64,000 nt of DNA from Bacteroidota bacterium (GCA_023423405.1 JAFAFR010000032.1:124001-188000), one strand, 5' to 3'; shown: positions 1 to 9,511, counted from the first letter of the stretch. The notes: generated by a model not told the origin, from the sequence alone. A program made the numbers and translations.

Positions 1-159
1 GTTTGAATATTCAGATTAAGGTGCTAATTATCCAACGCACCACATGCTTACACGTTCAAAGATCTACGCTGTCGAAACCAGTACAACCCCAAAAATTGAA
101 CCGGACAGCAAATATACCAATTTCCCGCCGGCTAAGCAATTATTCAATAGTTTCACCCC

Positions 160-1992
160 ATGGAATTTGCATCGCCGCTTTCGTATTATGAAAAAGAAAA
201 AACAGCCGGAACCGCCGCCCTGCTCCTGCTGAAACAACAAAGAAACCGCATCGGCTGGGCGCGCGTTGGCGTGGTGGCCGGCGCCGCCCTCCTGCTCTAT
301 ATCCTGTGGCCCATGAGCCTGCCCTGGGCACTCCTGCTCATGGGCGCCGCGCTGGCCATTTTCCTCTTCCTCGTGAACCGCTCCCTCGCCCTCAACCAGC
401 AAATCCTGCTGGAAGAAAAAAGCATCGCGATTCTCGAAGAAGAAATCGCACTCCAGCGGTCACCGCAATCGCACCGCTACGATGGCGCCGCACTGGCGCC
501 TAAACAGCATGCCTATGCGAACGACCTCGACGCATTCGGACAGGGTTCTCTTTTTCAATACCTCCACCGCAGCAGCAGCGAACCGGGTCACCGCACAGTG
601 GCGTCCTGGCTGTTGCAGCCGGCCGGCAATGAAACCCTCCTGCAACGCCAGCAGGCCGCAAAAGAACTGGCCGCCCTGCCCGCTTATAGTGTCCGCCTGC
701 AGGCCATCGGGCAACTTGAAAGCATCCGCCTGCAAACCGCCACCGTTCTGCAACAATGGCTCGAAACAAAACCGCTGTTCGGGCAGGCCTACTGGAAGCC
801 GCTGGCGAAAATCTTCCCGGTGCTGTCGCTCGGATCGCTGCTGGCCTATAGTCTCGACTGGCTTTCCGCTCCCCTGTTTTATACACTGGTGGCCGTTTAC
901 GTGATTTTTGCCTTCAGCATCAGCCGAAAAGTGCAGCACGCCTACCTGCAGCTCAACAAAATACTGCCCCAGCTCAATACCCTCAGCCAGCTCCTCGAAA
1001 CCATCGAAACACCTGCTTTTCAATCACCCGCCCTGCAGCAGTTGCAGGACAGGCTGAAAACGCAGGCGGCAGTTCCGGGGAACACCCGCACTGCCACCGC
1101 AGGCGGCTCCGCTTCCTCCCAGATCAAAAACCTGCGCAGGATCCTCGACCGCTTCGATTACCGCCTCAACCCGCTGGTCTTTATTCCGCTGAACACCTTC
1201 CTGCTGTGGGATCTCCAGCAAATCCTGCAACTGGAACAGTGGCAGCAGCGGGAAAAAACAGCGCTGCCCGAATGGTTTGCCGTGATCGGGGAAATGGAAG
1301 CCCTGAACAGCCTGGGCCGTGCAGCGTTTAACCATCCGCGTTGGACGTTCCCCACGCTGACCTCCGAACCCGGCGCCTTCGAAGCCGTTCAACTGGGCCA
1401 CCCGCTGATCGCCGAAACAAAAAGGGTTTGCAGCAATTTCAGCAGCCGCGGATTACCGGCCGTATCGCTGATCACCGGCAGCAATATGGCGGGCAAAAGC
1501 ACTTTCCTGCGAAGCATTGGGGTTAACCAGGTGCTGGCGCTGGCAGGCTTTCCCGTATGTGCGCAGTCGCTGATACTGGAAAACCGCCGCATCATGAGCA
1601 GCATGCGCATTGCCGATAACCTGGAAGAAAATGCATCTACTTTTTATGCCGAACTCAGCAAACTGAAGACCATCATCGAAGCGGTAAACCGCAACGAGCC
1701 GGTCTTCCTGCTGCTGGATGAAATTCTGCGCGGCACCAATTCGCACGACCGGCAAACCGGCTCGCGGGCGCTGGTGCAGCAACTGGTGCGCCACAGCGCC
1801 ATGGGCGTGCTGGCCACGCACGACATCAGCCTCACGGAACTGGCCTCAGCATATCCCACGCACATCCACAACTATCACTTCGACGCAAGCGTGGAAGGAG
1901 AAGAGCTTTACTTCGACTACCAATTAAAAGAAGGTATCTGCAGGAGCATGAACGCCAGCCTGCTGATGAAAAAAATCGGGATCGAACTGTAA
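160..1992 (+). CDS. Membrane-associated MutS-family ATPase
   Basis: 610 aa. The C-terminal third is a MutS domain V ATPase: P-loop GSNMAGKST at about residues 440-448, Walker B LLLDE near 516-520 followed by ILRGTNSHDR, and a conserved ATHD further on. The N-terminal mismatch-binding domains of MutS1 are absent. Instead there are two hydrophobic segments at about residues 31-52 and 56-78 and another near 226-258, so the protein is probably anchored in the inner membrane. This architecture recurs in Bacteroidota and is usually annotated MutS-like; its role is not established and classical mismatch repair is unlikely. The ATG at 160 begins MEFASPLSYY and no other in-frame ATG lies close. It converges with rseP. 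Confidence 0.85.
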   Translation: MEFASPLSYYEKEKTAGTAALLLLKQQRNRIGWARVGVVAGAALLLYILWPMSLPWALLLMGAALAIFLFLVNRSLALNQQILLEEKSIAILEEEIALQRSPQSHRYDGAALAPKQHAYANDLDAFGQGSLFQYLHRSSSEPGHRTVASWLLQPAGNETLLQRQQAAKELAALPAYSVRLQAIGQLESIRLQTATVLQQWLETKPLFGQAYWKPLAKIFPVLSLGSLLAYSLDWLSAPLFYTLVAVYVIFAFSISRKVQHAYLQLNKILPQLNTLSQLLETIETPAFQSPALQQLQDRLKTQAAVPGNTRTATAGGSASSQIKNLRRILDRFDYRLNPLVFIPLNTFLLWDLQQILQLEQWQQREKTALPEWFAVIGEMEALNSLGRAAFNHPRWTFPTLTSEPGAFEAVQLGHPLIAETKRVCSNFSSRGLPAVSLITGSNMAGKSTFLRSIGVNQVLALAGFPVCAQSLILENRRIMSSMRIADNLEENASTFYAELSKLKTIIEAVNRNEPVFLLLDEILRGTNSHDRQTGSRALVQQLVRHSAMGVLATHDISLTELASAYPTHIHNYHFDASVEGEELYFDYQLKEGICRSMNASLLMKKIGIEL

Positions 1993-2042
1993 TGGTTAAC
2001 CGCTGCCGGGAGCCGGCACAAACGACCTCAAGGCAAACTGCC

Positions 2043-3401
2043 TCAGAACAAATCGCGGATCACCCGGAAAATATCGAGCCCCAGCGCATAAGCCATCAGG
2101 CCTAACAACAGCACCATACCCACCATCTGCGCATACTCGAGGAATTTCTCCGAAGGCTTGCGGCCGCTGACCATTTCGATGATCGTAAACAAGGCATGCC
2201 CGCCATCCAGGCCGGGAATGGGCAGTATATTCATCAGCGCCAGCACCAGCGAGAAAAAGGCGGTGAGGCTCCAGAACTGCTGCCAGTCCCACTCGGGCGC
2301 AAACATCTTACCGATGCTGATTACGCTGCCCAGCGATTCGTTGGTATTTACCTTGCCGCTGAAAATAAGTTTGAGCTGCAGCCAGTAGCCTTCCAGGGTT
2401 TCAATGCTTTTCTTAAAGCCGGCGGGGATGGCTTCGAAAAAGCCATATTGAATTTCTTTCACTTCGAACTTATCCTTTACAGAAACAGGATAGAGGCCGA
2501 TCTGGCCATTGGCCCCAATGGGCGCCTGCAGGTGAAGCGTATCGGCGCCGCGCGCCACTTCCAGGGCTATCGTTTTGTTCTTGCTGCTGGTAACGGCTTT
2601 GCGGAATTCGTGGTAATAAGGAACCGGCTTATTGTCGACGCTCAGAATGCGGTCGCCCTGGCGCAGCCCGATGCGGCCGGCCACCGTGGTATCCACCACC
2701 GAATCCACGGCGATAAAAGGCACGCGCATATCGATGAAGTTCACCGTTTTGAAATGGATGAGCTTGGCGGCAAAATCTTCGGGGATGGAGATCTGCACGG
2801 TTTGCCCGCCGCGTTCTACTTCCATGGTCTTAGCGCCGCCCAGCACCACTTTCAGCGGTATCTTACTGAAACGGTCCACGTATTCGCCGTCCACAGATTT
2901 GATCATATCACCGTCGCGCAGGCCAATGCTCTGCGCCAGTGAATCGGTGGCAATGCCATAGGTGAATTTATTGGTGGGCACATAGCTTTCGCCCCAGTGC
3001 CAGAGCATGATGGCATAGATCAGGAATCCTAGTATAAGGTTCACTGTTACCCCGCCCACCATGATGACGAGCCGCTGCCAGGCCGGCTTGCTGCGAAACT
3101 CCCAGGGCTGGGGCGGTTGCTTCATCTGCTCCTTGTCCATGCTCTCGTCGATCATACCGGCGATCTTCACATAGCCGCCAAAAGGCACCCAACCCAAACC
3201 GTATTCCGTTTCGCCTATCTTTTTCTTAAACAGGGAGAACCAGGGGTTGAAGAACAAATAAAATTTTTCCACGCGGCACTTGAACCAGCGCGCAGGCAGA
3301 AAATGCCCCAGTTCATGGAGCACCACTATAATAGAGAAGGATAAAACAAACTGCCCGGCCTTGATACCTGCTTCTGCCCAATTGATAGCTAACAAACTCA
3401 T
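2043..3401 (-). CDS. rseP: RIP metalloprotease RseP (site-2 protease)
   Basis: Inner-membrane zinc protease that cleaves transmembrane segments, typically of anti-sigma factors or signal-peptide remnants. 452 aa from the ATG at 3401; the reading frame extends to a TTG at 3440 but the ATG gives the usual N-terminus. The zinc motif HELGH is at residues 29-33 inside the first membrane segment, the second motif GLDGGH lies near the C-terminus in another hydrophobic stretch, and two PDZ-like regions lie between (about 100-200 and 210-290, e.g. IGLRQGDRILSVDN). It follows dxr on the same strand, a common bacterial pairing, but here a short opposite-strand gene sits between them. Confidence 0.95.
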   Translation of the reverse strand: MSLLAINWAEAGIKAGQFVLSFSIIVVLHELGHFLPARWFKCRVEKFYLFFNPWFSLFKKKIGETEYGLGWVPFGGYVKIAGMIDESMDKEQMKQPPQPWEFRSKPAWQRLVIMVGGVTVNLILGFLIYAIMLWHWGESYVPTNKFTYGIATDSLAQSIGLRDGDMIKSVDGEYVDRFSKIPLKVVLGGAKTMEVERGGQTVQISIPEDFAAKLIHFKTVNFIDMRVPFIAVDSVVDTTVAGRIGLRQGDRILSVDNKPVPYYHEFRKAVTSSKNKTIALEVARGADTLHLQAPIGANGQIGLYPVSVKDKFEVKEIQYGFFEAIPAGFKKSIETLEGYWLQLKLIFSGKVNTNESLGSVISIGKMFAPEWDWQQFWSLTAFFSLVLALMNILPIPGLDGGHALFTIIEMVSGRKPSEKFLEYAQMVGMVLLLGLMAYALGLDIFRVIRDLF

Positions 3402-3524
3402 ACTGCTAAAACGATTCCCTTGATTTTGGAATAGGGGCAAATATCTGCTAAAAATACCAGCCTTGATGATAAAATTTTACTAACGGACAACGGAATGGTT
3501 CCCATATTTGTCAGGTAAAAAAAC

Positions 3525-3944
3525 ATGTGCATGAAAAAAATATTGCTGGCGGGCCTGGTTATTGTGTCTTTTGCTGCCTGTATGAAATCCACTACTGCTC
3601 CCCCTTCCGAGAGAATATATGCTTCCATGCGGTTCAACCTGGTGCAAACCCCTGATACTGCCCAAGTTGGAGATACAATTAAATCTCAAGTGATCGTTGT
3701 GGGAAGTAATACCTGCTATCAGTTTGAAGGCTTTAACGGTTCTCCCAGCGGTGCAGACCAATACGATATCCGCGCCGTGGGGTCCATTCCCAATCCCGCC
3801 CTGGGAACCGCCAGTTGTGTGGATTACCCGGTTCAGAAAGATACTTTCCTTACCATTACACCCAATACAGCGGGACGCCTGATCTTTCGTTTTTATAACG
3901 AGACCGAGCTCTTCCAGGTTGATACCATCGTGATCAAACCTTAA
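3525..3944 (+). CDS. Small hypothetical lipoprotein
   Basis: 139 aa. MCMKKILLAGLVIVSFAAC is a lipoprotein signal peptide with lipobox SFAAC, so the mature protein would be membrane-anchored and exported. The remaining ~120 residues look beta-rich, like a single Ig-like domain (DTAQVGDTIKSQVIV, GRLIFRFYNETELF), with no recognised family. Translation may instead start at the second ATG (3531), which gives the tidier MKK start. The gene is antisense within the dxr-rseP gap, and its TAA stop overlaps the dxr TAA stop in the shared tetranucleotide TTAA at 3941-3944. Function unknown. Confidence 0.7.
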   Translation: MCMKKILLAGLVIVSFAACMKSTTAPPSERIYASMRFNLVQTPDTAQVGDTIKSQVIVVGSNTCYQFEGFNGSPSGADQYDIRAVGSIPNPALGTASCVDYPVQKDTFLTITPNTAGRLIFRFYNETELFQVDTIVIKP

Positions 3945-5095
3945 AGATGAATGAGGGTGGCTGCATATTCCCGTGCAGCCGCATCTGATTCAAAATACTC
4001 TTCCAGTGTGGGCTGCGCGATGAAAGGAATTTTGGACATGGTCCTTTCCACCACATCCGTCATGTCGAGAAAACCCACCCGGTTCCGCAGGAAAGCAAAT
4101 ACGGCAATTTCGTTGGCTGCATTCAGGATGCAGGGCAGGTTGCCGCCCTTGTGCAGGGCCTCTGTGGCCAGGGCCAGGTTGCGGAAGGTTTTGATGTCGG
4201 GCTCTTCAAAGGTGAGCGTATTGGGTTTGCGGAAATCGTAGCGCGGGAAACCATTGCCGAGGCGCTGCGGAAAAGCCAGGGCATACTGGATGGGTAGTTT
4301 CATATCGGGCAGGCCCATCTGCGCTTTCACGCTGCCGTCCTGGAACTGCACCATGCTGTGGATGATGCTCTGGGGATGTACCAACACCTGGATCTGGTCG
4401 GGACGCAGGTCGAACAGCCACCGGGCCTCGATCATTTCGAGCCCCTTGTTCATGAGCGTGGCGGAATCGATGGTGATCTTGGCGCCCATGTTCCAATTGG
4501 GATGCTGCAGGGCATGGTCCCTTTTTACGTTGACCAGGAAATTGGGTTTCTTGCCCAGGAAGGGGCCGCCCGAAGCGGTGAGAATGATCTTGTCGATGGG
4601 ATTGAGGTTCTCTCCCACCAGGCACTGGAAAATGGCCGAATGCTCACTGTCCACCGGGATGATGGGCACCCTTTTCTCCACCGCTTTTTTCATCACGATA
4701 TCACCAGCCACCACCAGGGTTTCCTTATTGGCGAGGGCCACGGCCTTTCCCTGCTCCACGGCCTGCAGCGTGGGTTTCAGCCCGGCGAAACCCACAATGG
4801 CTGCCAGCATGAGGTCGTAGCAATCCATGGCGGCTACTTCTTCAATGGCATTTTCGCCGGCAAATACTTTGATATCTGTTCCGCGGAGCGCGTCCTTCAC
4901 CTTCTGGTACCGGCTTTCATCACCGATGACAACGATATTGGGCTGGAAACGCTGCGCCTGCTGAACCAGCAATTCATCGTTGTGCTGGGCGGTCAGCACC
5001 TCCACCGCAAACAACTGCGGATTGGCGGCAATGACTTCCAGGGCCTGTGTTCCGATGGAGCCGGTGGACCCGAATAGGGCGATTCTTTTCTGCAT
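3941..5095 (-). CDS. dxr: 1-deoxy-D-xylulose 5-phosphate reductoisomerase
   Basis: Second step of the MEP isoprenoid pathway: DXP to 2-C-methyl-D-erythritol 4-phosphate with NADPH; cytosolic. 384 aa, normal for the family. N-terminal NADPH-binding motif GSTGSIGTQALEV (about residues 9-21), metal/substrate loop DSEHSAIFQCL near 148-158, and MNKGLEMIEARWLF near 210. The ATG at 5095 is unambiguous. It starts 42 bp after argH ends on the same strand, so it may receive read-through from the arginine operon. No good TAnnTTTG promoter of its own was found in the 42-bp gap. Confidence 0.97.
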   Translation of the reverse strand: MQKRIALFGSTGSIGTQALEVIAANPQLFAVEVLTAQHNDELLVQQAQRFQPNIVVIGDESRYQKVKDALRGTDIKVFAGENAIEEVAAMDCYDLMLAAIVGFAGLKPTLQAVEQGKAVALANKETLVVAGDIVMKKAVEKRVPIIPVDSEHSAIFQCLVGENLNPIDKIILTASGGPFLGKKPNFLVNVKRDHALQHPNWNMGAKITIDSATLMNKGLEMIEARWLFDLRPDQIQVLVHPQSIIHSMVQFQDGSVKAQMGLPDMKLPIQYALAFPQRLGNGFPRYDFRKPNTLTFEEPDIKTFRNLALATEALHKGGNLPCILNAANEIAVFAFLRNRVGFLDMTDVVERTMSKIPFIAQPTLEEYFESDAAAREYAATLIHL

Positions 5096-5137
5096 CCTGT
5101 TTTCTTTGCGCGAACAGCAAATTAACGGAATAATTGG

Positions 5138-6472
5138 TTAAGGCTCCAATAAAGCCGCTGTGGCCCGCCGGGCCGCTTCAAAATCAAAGCCCGCCAGCAC
5201 CTGCTCCATTTCCTGCCGGATGGCCGCAGTTTGCAGGTTGCCGATGCTGCCCTCATGGGTATGCGAAACGGTATGTTCGGGATGATAACTGCCATACTCG
5301 ATCGACAGTCCCACCGTTTTATAGGCATCACGGAAAGGCATGCCCTGCAATACCAGTTGGTTCACCGCTTCCACGCTGAACAGGTATTTGTATTTCTCGT
5401 CCTGCAGGATATTCTCTTTCACCTCCACGTGTTCGAGCATGAGGGTGGCCATGCGCAGGCAGTCTTTCAGCGTGGTGAACGCCGGGAAAAGATGCTCCTT
5501 CAACAATTGCAGGTCGCGGTGATACCCCGAGGGCAGGTTGGTGGTCATCAGCATGATCTCATTCGGCAAGGCCTTGATGCGGTTGCAATGGGCCCGGATG
5601 AGTTCAAACACATCGGGGTTTTTCTTGTGCGGCATGATGCTGCTGCCGGTGGTAAGCTCGGGCGGAAAACTGATGAACCCGAAATTCTGGTTGAGGAACA
5701 AACAGGCATCCATGCTCAGCTTCGCGAGTGTATCGGCGAGGTTGGCAAGGGCCATGGCTACTATTCTTTCCGCCTTACCACGGCCCATTTGCGCATATAC
5801 TACATTGTGATTGAGAGAAGCAAACCCCAGTAATTCGGTTGTCCGTTGGCGTTTGATGGGGAAAGAAGAGCCGTAACCGGCCGCGGAACCCAGCGGATTT
5901 TTGTTCACCACTTTATAGGCCGCCTGCAGGGTGGTGAGGTCGTCTACCAGGCTTTCGGCATAGGCGCCGAACCAGAGGCCGAAGGAAGAAGGCATGGCCA
6001 GTTGCAGGTGCGTATAGCCCGGCAGCAGTTTGTCTTTATGCGTTTCGCTGAGCGACTGCAGGAGCCTGAAAAAAGGATGAACCGTTTCCGCGAGGCTGGT
6101 CAGCTCATCGCGCAGGAAGAGCTTCAGGTCCACCAGCACCTGGTCGTTGCGGCTGCGGGCGGCATGGATCTTTTTACCGGTATCACCCAGCTTTTCGGTC
6201 AGCAAAAATTCCACCTGGGAATGTACGTCTTCCACACCCTCGGCAATTTCGAAAGCGCCTTTCTCTGCAAGCTGGTAGATGGCCCTTAGCTCGCGAAGCA
6301 GGTTGCTGCATTCCTGTTGGGTGAGCAGGCCAATCTCGCTCAGCATGATGGCATGGGCCATATTCCCCAGTACATCCTGCCGCGCCATCATGGTATCGAA
6401 AATGCGGTCGTTCCCCACCGTGAAGGTTTCCACTTCCTTAAGCGAGTCGGTATTTTTTTGCCAGAGTTTCAA
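5138..6472 (-). CDS. argH: Argininosuccinate lyase
   Basis: Last step of arginine synthesis: argininosuccinate to arginine plus fumarate. Fumarase/aspartase superfamily; the signature GSSIMPHKKNPD is present in the C-terminal half. The frame opens further upstream with no in-frame ATG. A TTG at 6472 gives MKLWQKNTDSLKEVETFTVGN, which matches the usual N-terminus, so I take this TTG as the start (444 aa). It is the last arginine gene of the operon, 84 bp downstream of argE, the widest gap in the cluster. Confidence 0.95.
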   Translation of the reverse strand: MKLWQKNTDSLKEVETFTVGNDRIFDTMMARQDVLGNMAHAIMLSEIGLLTQQECSNLLRELRAIYQLAEKGAFEIAEGVEDVHSQVEFLLTEKLGDTGKKIHAARSRNDQVLVDLKLFLRDELTSLAETVHPFFRLLQSLSETHKDKLLPGYTHLQLAMPSSFGLWFGAYAESLVDDLTTLQAAYKVVNKNPLGSAAGYGSSFPIKRQRTTELLGFASLNHNVVYAQMGRGKAERIVAMALANLADTLAKLSMDACLFLNQNFGFISFPPELTTGSSIMPHKKNPDVFELIRAHCNRIKALPNEIMLMTTNLPSGYHRDLQLLKEHLFPAFTTLKDCLRMATLMLEHVEVKENILQDEKYKYLFSVEAVNQLVLQGMPFRDAYKTVGLSIEYGSYHPEHTVSHTHEGSIGNLQTAAIRQEMEQVLAGFDFEAARRATAALLEP

Positions 6473-6556
6473 TGTATTTCCATTTTTCTTGCCGGGCAAG
6501 GTTACACAATTTTTATACCATCCGTTTTAACATTCGGGTAAAACCGGTCAAATCGA

Positions 6557-7690
6557 TCAAAGCGCCACCCCATCTGCGGCACCGGCAATCAGTTCCACGT
6601 AGCCGCGCACGCCTTCTGCAATCTCCTGCAGGAAAATGTATTCGTCGGCGCTGTGGCTGCGGGCGCTGTCGCCCGGTCCGCACTTGAGCGCCGGAAAGGG
6701 CATCAGCGCCTTATCGGAGCAGGTGGGCGAACCGTAATAGCCCCTGCCCAGCGCAATACCGGATGCTACGAGCGGATGCTGCAGGCCGATGCCCGTAGCC
6801 CGCATGCGCATGCTCCGCGGCTTCACTTCGCAACTAACGGCGGCGCTCACCCGCTCCAGTATTTCTTCGTGGGTGTAGGCATCGGTCACTCTTATATCCA
6901 CGGTAAAGCTGCATTCGGCGGGCACCACGTTGTGGGCCTTGTTTTCCGTTTGCATCACCGTAACGCTCATCTTCACGGGGCCCAGTGTTTCGCTGATCTT
7001 TTCAAAACGAAAATGCCGGAACCAGTTGATGTCATCAATCGCCAGGTAAATGGCGTTGATCCCTTCTTCACGTGCGGCATGGCCTGCCTTTCCGCGGGCG
7101 ATGCAATCCAGCACCAGCAATCCTTTTTCCGATACCGCCAGTTCCATTTGAGTGGGTTCGCCCACGATGGCCGACCAGTTGTTGAAATCCGTACCTGCTT
7201 CCAACTGAACGGAAGCCAGGAAGGCGGGATCTTTCAACAGGGCCTCGATGCCGTTGAAGCCGGATATCTCTTCTTCGGCCGTGGCCGCCAGCACCAGGTT
7301 CCAGGGAAGCGGCTCATGGTAATAATAAAGAAAAGCGGCGATGAGGCAAACCAGCGGACCGCCTGCATCATTGGAACCCAGTCCATAGAGCCTGCCTTCT
7401 TCCACAATGGGTTCAAAGGGATCTTTGGTGTACTGCGGATTGGGTTTTACCGTATCGTGGTGCGAGTTTAACAACAGGGTAGGCTTTGCCGGATCGTAAC
7501 CGGGATGCACAGCCCATACATTGTTGCGGCTGCGCATGGCTGTTATACCCTGCTTTTCCAGGAACCGCTCAATGATTGTGGCGGTCGGGTCCTCCTCCCG
7601 GCTGAAGGAAGGCTGGCGGATCAGGTCTTTCAGCAGTGCCGTAACCTGCTCCGTCAGCGACCCGAGGCGATATTGGTCGGAGGGCTTCAT
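6557..7690 (-). CDS. argE: M20-family N-acylornithine/N-acylcitrulline deacylase (ArgE)
   Basis: 377 aa zinc-dependent M20 amidohydrolase. Metal-ligand motifs are visible: HHDT (H77, D79), GSNDAGG (D108), the catalytic AEEE (about 139-141), a further EPTQ glutamate, and the C-terminal SHSADE histidine. In a pathway that uses an acylornithine carbamoyltransferase, as encoded here, the enzyme would deacylate N-acetyl- or N-succinyl-citrulline to citrulline rather than acetylornithine; this is inference from the operon. It overlaps argB by 4 bp (shared 7687-7690), indicating translational coupling. Confidence 0.93.
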   Translation of the reverse strand: MKPSDQYRLGSLTEQVTALLKDLIRQPSFSREEDPTATIIERFLEKQGITAMRSRNNVWAVHPGYDPAKPTLLLNSHHDTVKPNPQYTKDPFEPIVEEGRLYGLGSNDAGGPLVCLIAAFLYYYHEPLPWNLVLAATAEEEISGFNGIEALLKDPAFLASVQLEAGTDFNNWSAIVGEPTQMELAVSEKGLLVLDCIARGKAGHAAREEGINAIYLAIDDINWFRHFRFEKISETLGPVKMSVTVMQTENKAHNVVPAECSFTVDIRVTDAYTHEEILERVSAAVSCEVKPRSMRMRATGIGLQHPLVASGIALGRGYYGSPTCSDKALMPFPALKCGPGDSARSHSADEYIFLQEIAEGVRGYVELIAGAADGVAL

Positions 7691-8478
7691 GCGGTGATCA
7701 GGGTTCCGGTGGTGGAATCGGTGGTGTTCTGCAACAGGTCTTCCGCATGGCCGATCAGCACTTCCTGTACACCCGCATCAATGGCGGCAAAGGCATTGTC
7801 GAGTTTGGGCAGGATGCCGGCAAACAATTTGCCCGCCGCTTTCAGCGAAGCGTAGCCTGATTTGTTAAGGTGCGTGATCACGGAAGATGCATCCGCTATA
7901 TCGGCAAGGATGCCTTTTTTTTCGAAACAGTACAGCAGTCTCACCATATAGTTGTGGCTGAGGCATTGTGCCAGCAGGGCGGCCATGGTATCGGCATTGG
8001 TGTTCATGATATGTCCCTCCTGGTCGTGCGTGAGCGGCGCCAGCACGGGCACAAATCCATTGTCGAGCAACAGCTCCCAGCGCTCCAGGGAAAGGTCAGC
8101 GGACTTTACATCGCCCACCCAGCCGAAGTCAATTTCCTTCACCGGGCGTTTGGTGGCCGGAACCAGGTTGCCGTCGGCGCCGGTAATGCCCAGCGCATTG
8201 CAACCCAGCGCCTGCAGGCTGGCCACGATCTTTTTATTGACCAGTCCACCGTACACCATGGTCACCAGGTCGATGGCCTGGTCGTCGGTAATGCGCCGGC
8301 CATCCACGTATTGCGAAACAATGCCCAGTTGGTCGCCGATGCGCGTGGCTATTTTTCCGCCGCCGTGCACCAGTATTTTAGGCGCATCGATGGCGGCAAA
8401 ATCTCTTAAGAAGGATTGCAGCGCAAGCGGCTCATCGATCACATTGCCGCCAATTTTTACGATGTATACCTGTTTCAT
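7687..8478 (-). CDS. argB: N-acetyl(acyl)glutamate kinase
   Basis: Phosphorylates N-acylglutamate to N-acylglutamyl-5-phosphate. 263 aa amino-acid-kinase fold: N-terminal KIGGNVID, the glycine-rich HGGGKIATRIG, and GITGADGNL. The short form lacks the N-terminal helix found in arginine-feedback-inhibited hexameric kinases, so allosteric arginine inhibition is less likely (inference from length). It overlaps argF' by 4 bp upstream and argE by 4 bp downstream. Confidence 0.95.
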   Translation of the reverse strand: MKQVYIVKIGGNVIDEPLALQSFLRDFAAIDAPKILVHGGGKIATRIGDQLGIVSQYVDGRRITDDQAIDLVTMVYGGLVNKKIVASLQALGCNALGITGADGNLVPATKRPVKEIDFGWVGDVKSADLSLERWELLLDNGFVPVLAPLTHDQEGHIMNTNADTMAALLAQCLSHNYMVRLLYCFEKKGILADIADASSVITHLNKSGYASLKAAGKLFAGILPKLDNAFAAIDAGVQEVLIGHAEDLLQNTTDSTTGTLITA

Positions 8479-9449
8479 GCGTTATTGCGTAAGAGGTCTG
8501 CCAATACGGCCTGCGCCGCCCATACCCGGTTACCGGCCTGGGTGGTTACCAGGCTGCTGGCGCTGTCGAGCACTTCATCGCTCAGTTCCACGTTGCGCCT
8601 TACCGGTAAGCAGTGCATCACTTTGGCATTATTGGTTTGTTCCAGTTTCTGAAGCGTGAGCATCCATTCGGGATCGTTCACGTATATCTTACCGTAATCA
8701 TTAAACGTACTCCAGTTTTTCACGTACACAAAATCGGCGTCTTTCAGGGCCGCATCCTGGTCGTGCGTAATGGTGGCGCCTTTGGTGAAAGAGGGTTCCA
8801 GGTCATAGTCTTCGGGGTGTGTGATCACAAAATCCGCTTCGCCCCAGGCGTTGACCCACTGGGCAAAACTGTTGGCCACGCATTGCGGCAGTGGCTTAAC
8901 GTGCGGCGCCCAGGTGAGCACGATCTTCGGTTTCCTGCCTGCAAAAGCAGCGGCGTTCTTTTGCTTTTCTTCCGTGATGGTAATGATATCAGTGAGGCTC
9001 TGCAGCGGGTGCAGGGTGGCGCTCTCCAGGCTTACGATGGGAATGCCGGCGTATTTGATGAACTGGTTGATATAGAGTTCGCTGTAGTCGTCGTCACGGT
9101 TCTTGAGAGAAGGAAAAGTGCGGATGCAGAGTATGTCGAAATATTTTCCCATGATGGGCGCGGCATCCTTCACATGCTCCACGGTATTGCCACTCATGAT
9201 GGCTTCTTCCTCGAACTCGAGGGCCCATCCTTCGCTGCCCACGTTGAACACAACGGCTTCCATTCCCAACTGCTGCGCGGCTATCTGCGTACTGAGGCGG
9301 GTGCGCATGCTGGGATTGAGGAAAAGCATACCAATTCTTTTCCTGGCGCCGAGTTGAAGGTCTTTATAAGGATCTGCTTTATAGGCCAGGGCGGCATCCA
9401 CCAGTTGACGGATATCGGGAACATCGTGAACGGAAACGAAATTTCTCAT
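8475..9449 (-). CDS. argF': N-acylornithine carbamoyltransferase (acetyl- or succinyl-)
   Basis: Transfers carbamoyl from carbamoyl phosphate to N-acylornithine, giving N-acylcitrulline; this replaces classical ornithine carbamoyltransferase. 324 aa. Carbamoyl-phosphate motif NPSMRTR (about 45-51), HPLQSLTD, and the C-terminal HCLPVRRN, with family-typical WAPHVKPLPQ and FVYVKNW. Pro98 lies in AAPIMGKY, the region where the Bacteroides fragilis succinylornithine enzyme has a substrate-selecting Pro and the Xanthomonas acetylornithine enzyme has a Glu. I therefore lean to a succinyl substrate; the alignment is from memory. 4-bp overlap with argB. Confidence 0.92.
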   Translation of the reverse strand: MRNFVSVHDVPDIRQLVDAALAYKADPYKDLQLGARKRIGMLFLNPSMRTRLSTQIAAQQLGMEAVVFNVGSEGWALEFEEEAIMSGNTVEHVKDAAPIMGKYFDILCIRTFPSLKNRDDDYSELYINQFIKYAGIPIVSLESATLHPLQSLTDIITITEEKQKNAAAFAGRKPKIVLTWAPHVKPLPQCVANSFAQWVNAWGEADFVITHPEDYDLEPSFTKGATITHDQDAALKDADFVYVKNWSTFNDYGKIYVNDPEWMLTLQKLEQTNNAKVMHCLPVRRNVELSDEVLDSASSLVTTQAGNRVWAAQAVLADLLRNNA

Positions 9450-9511
9450 GAGGGAAGTTGATGGTTGTTTCTGGTGAAAGAGCTATGATTGGTGTTGACT
9501 AACGGTTTGGT

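Noticed and set aside
4358..5077. 239-codon frame antisense to dxr
   Set aside because: Shadow of a clearly conserved essential gene.
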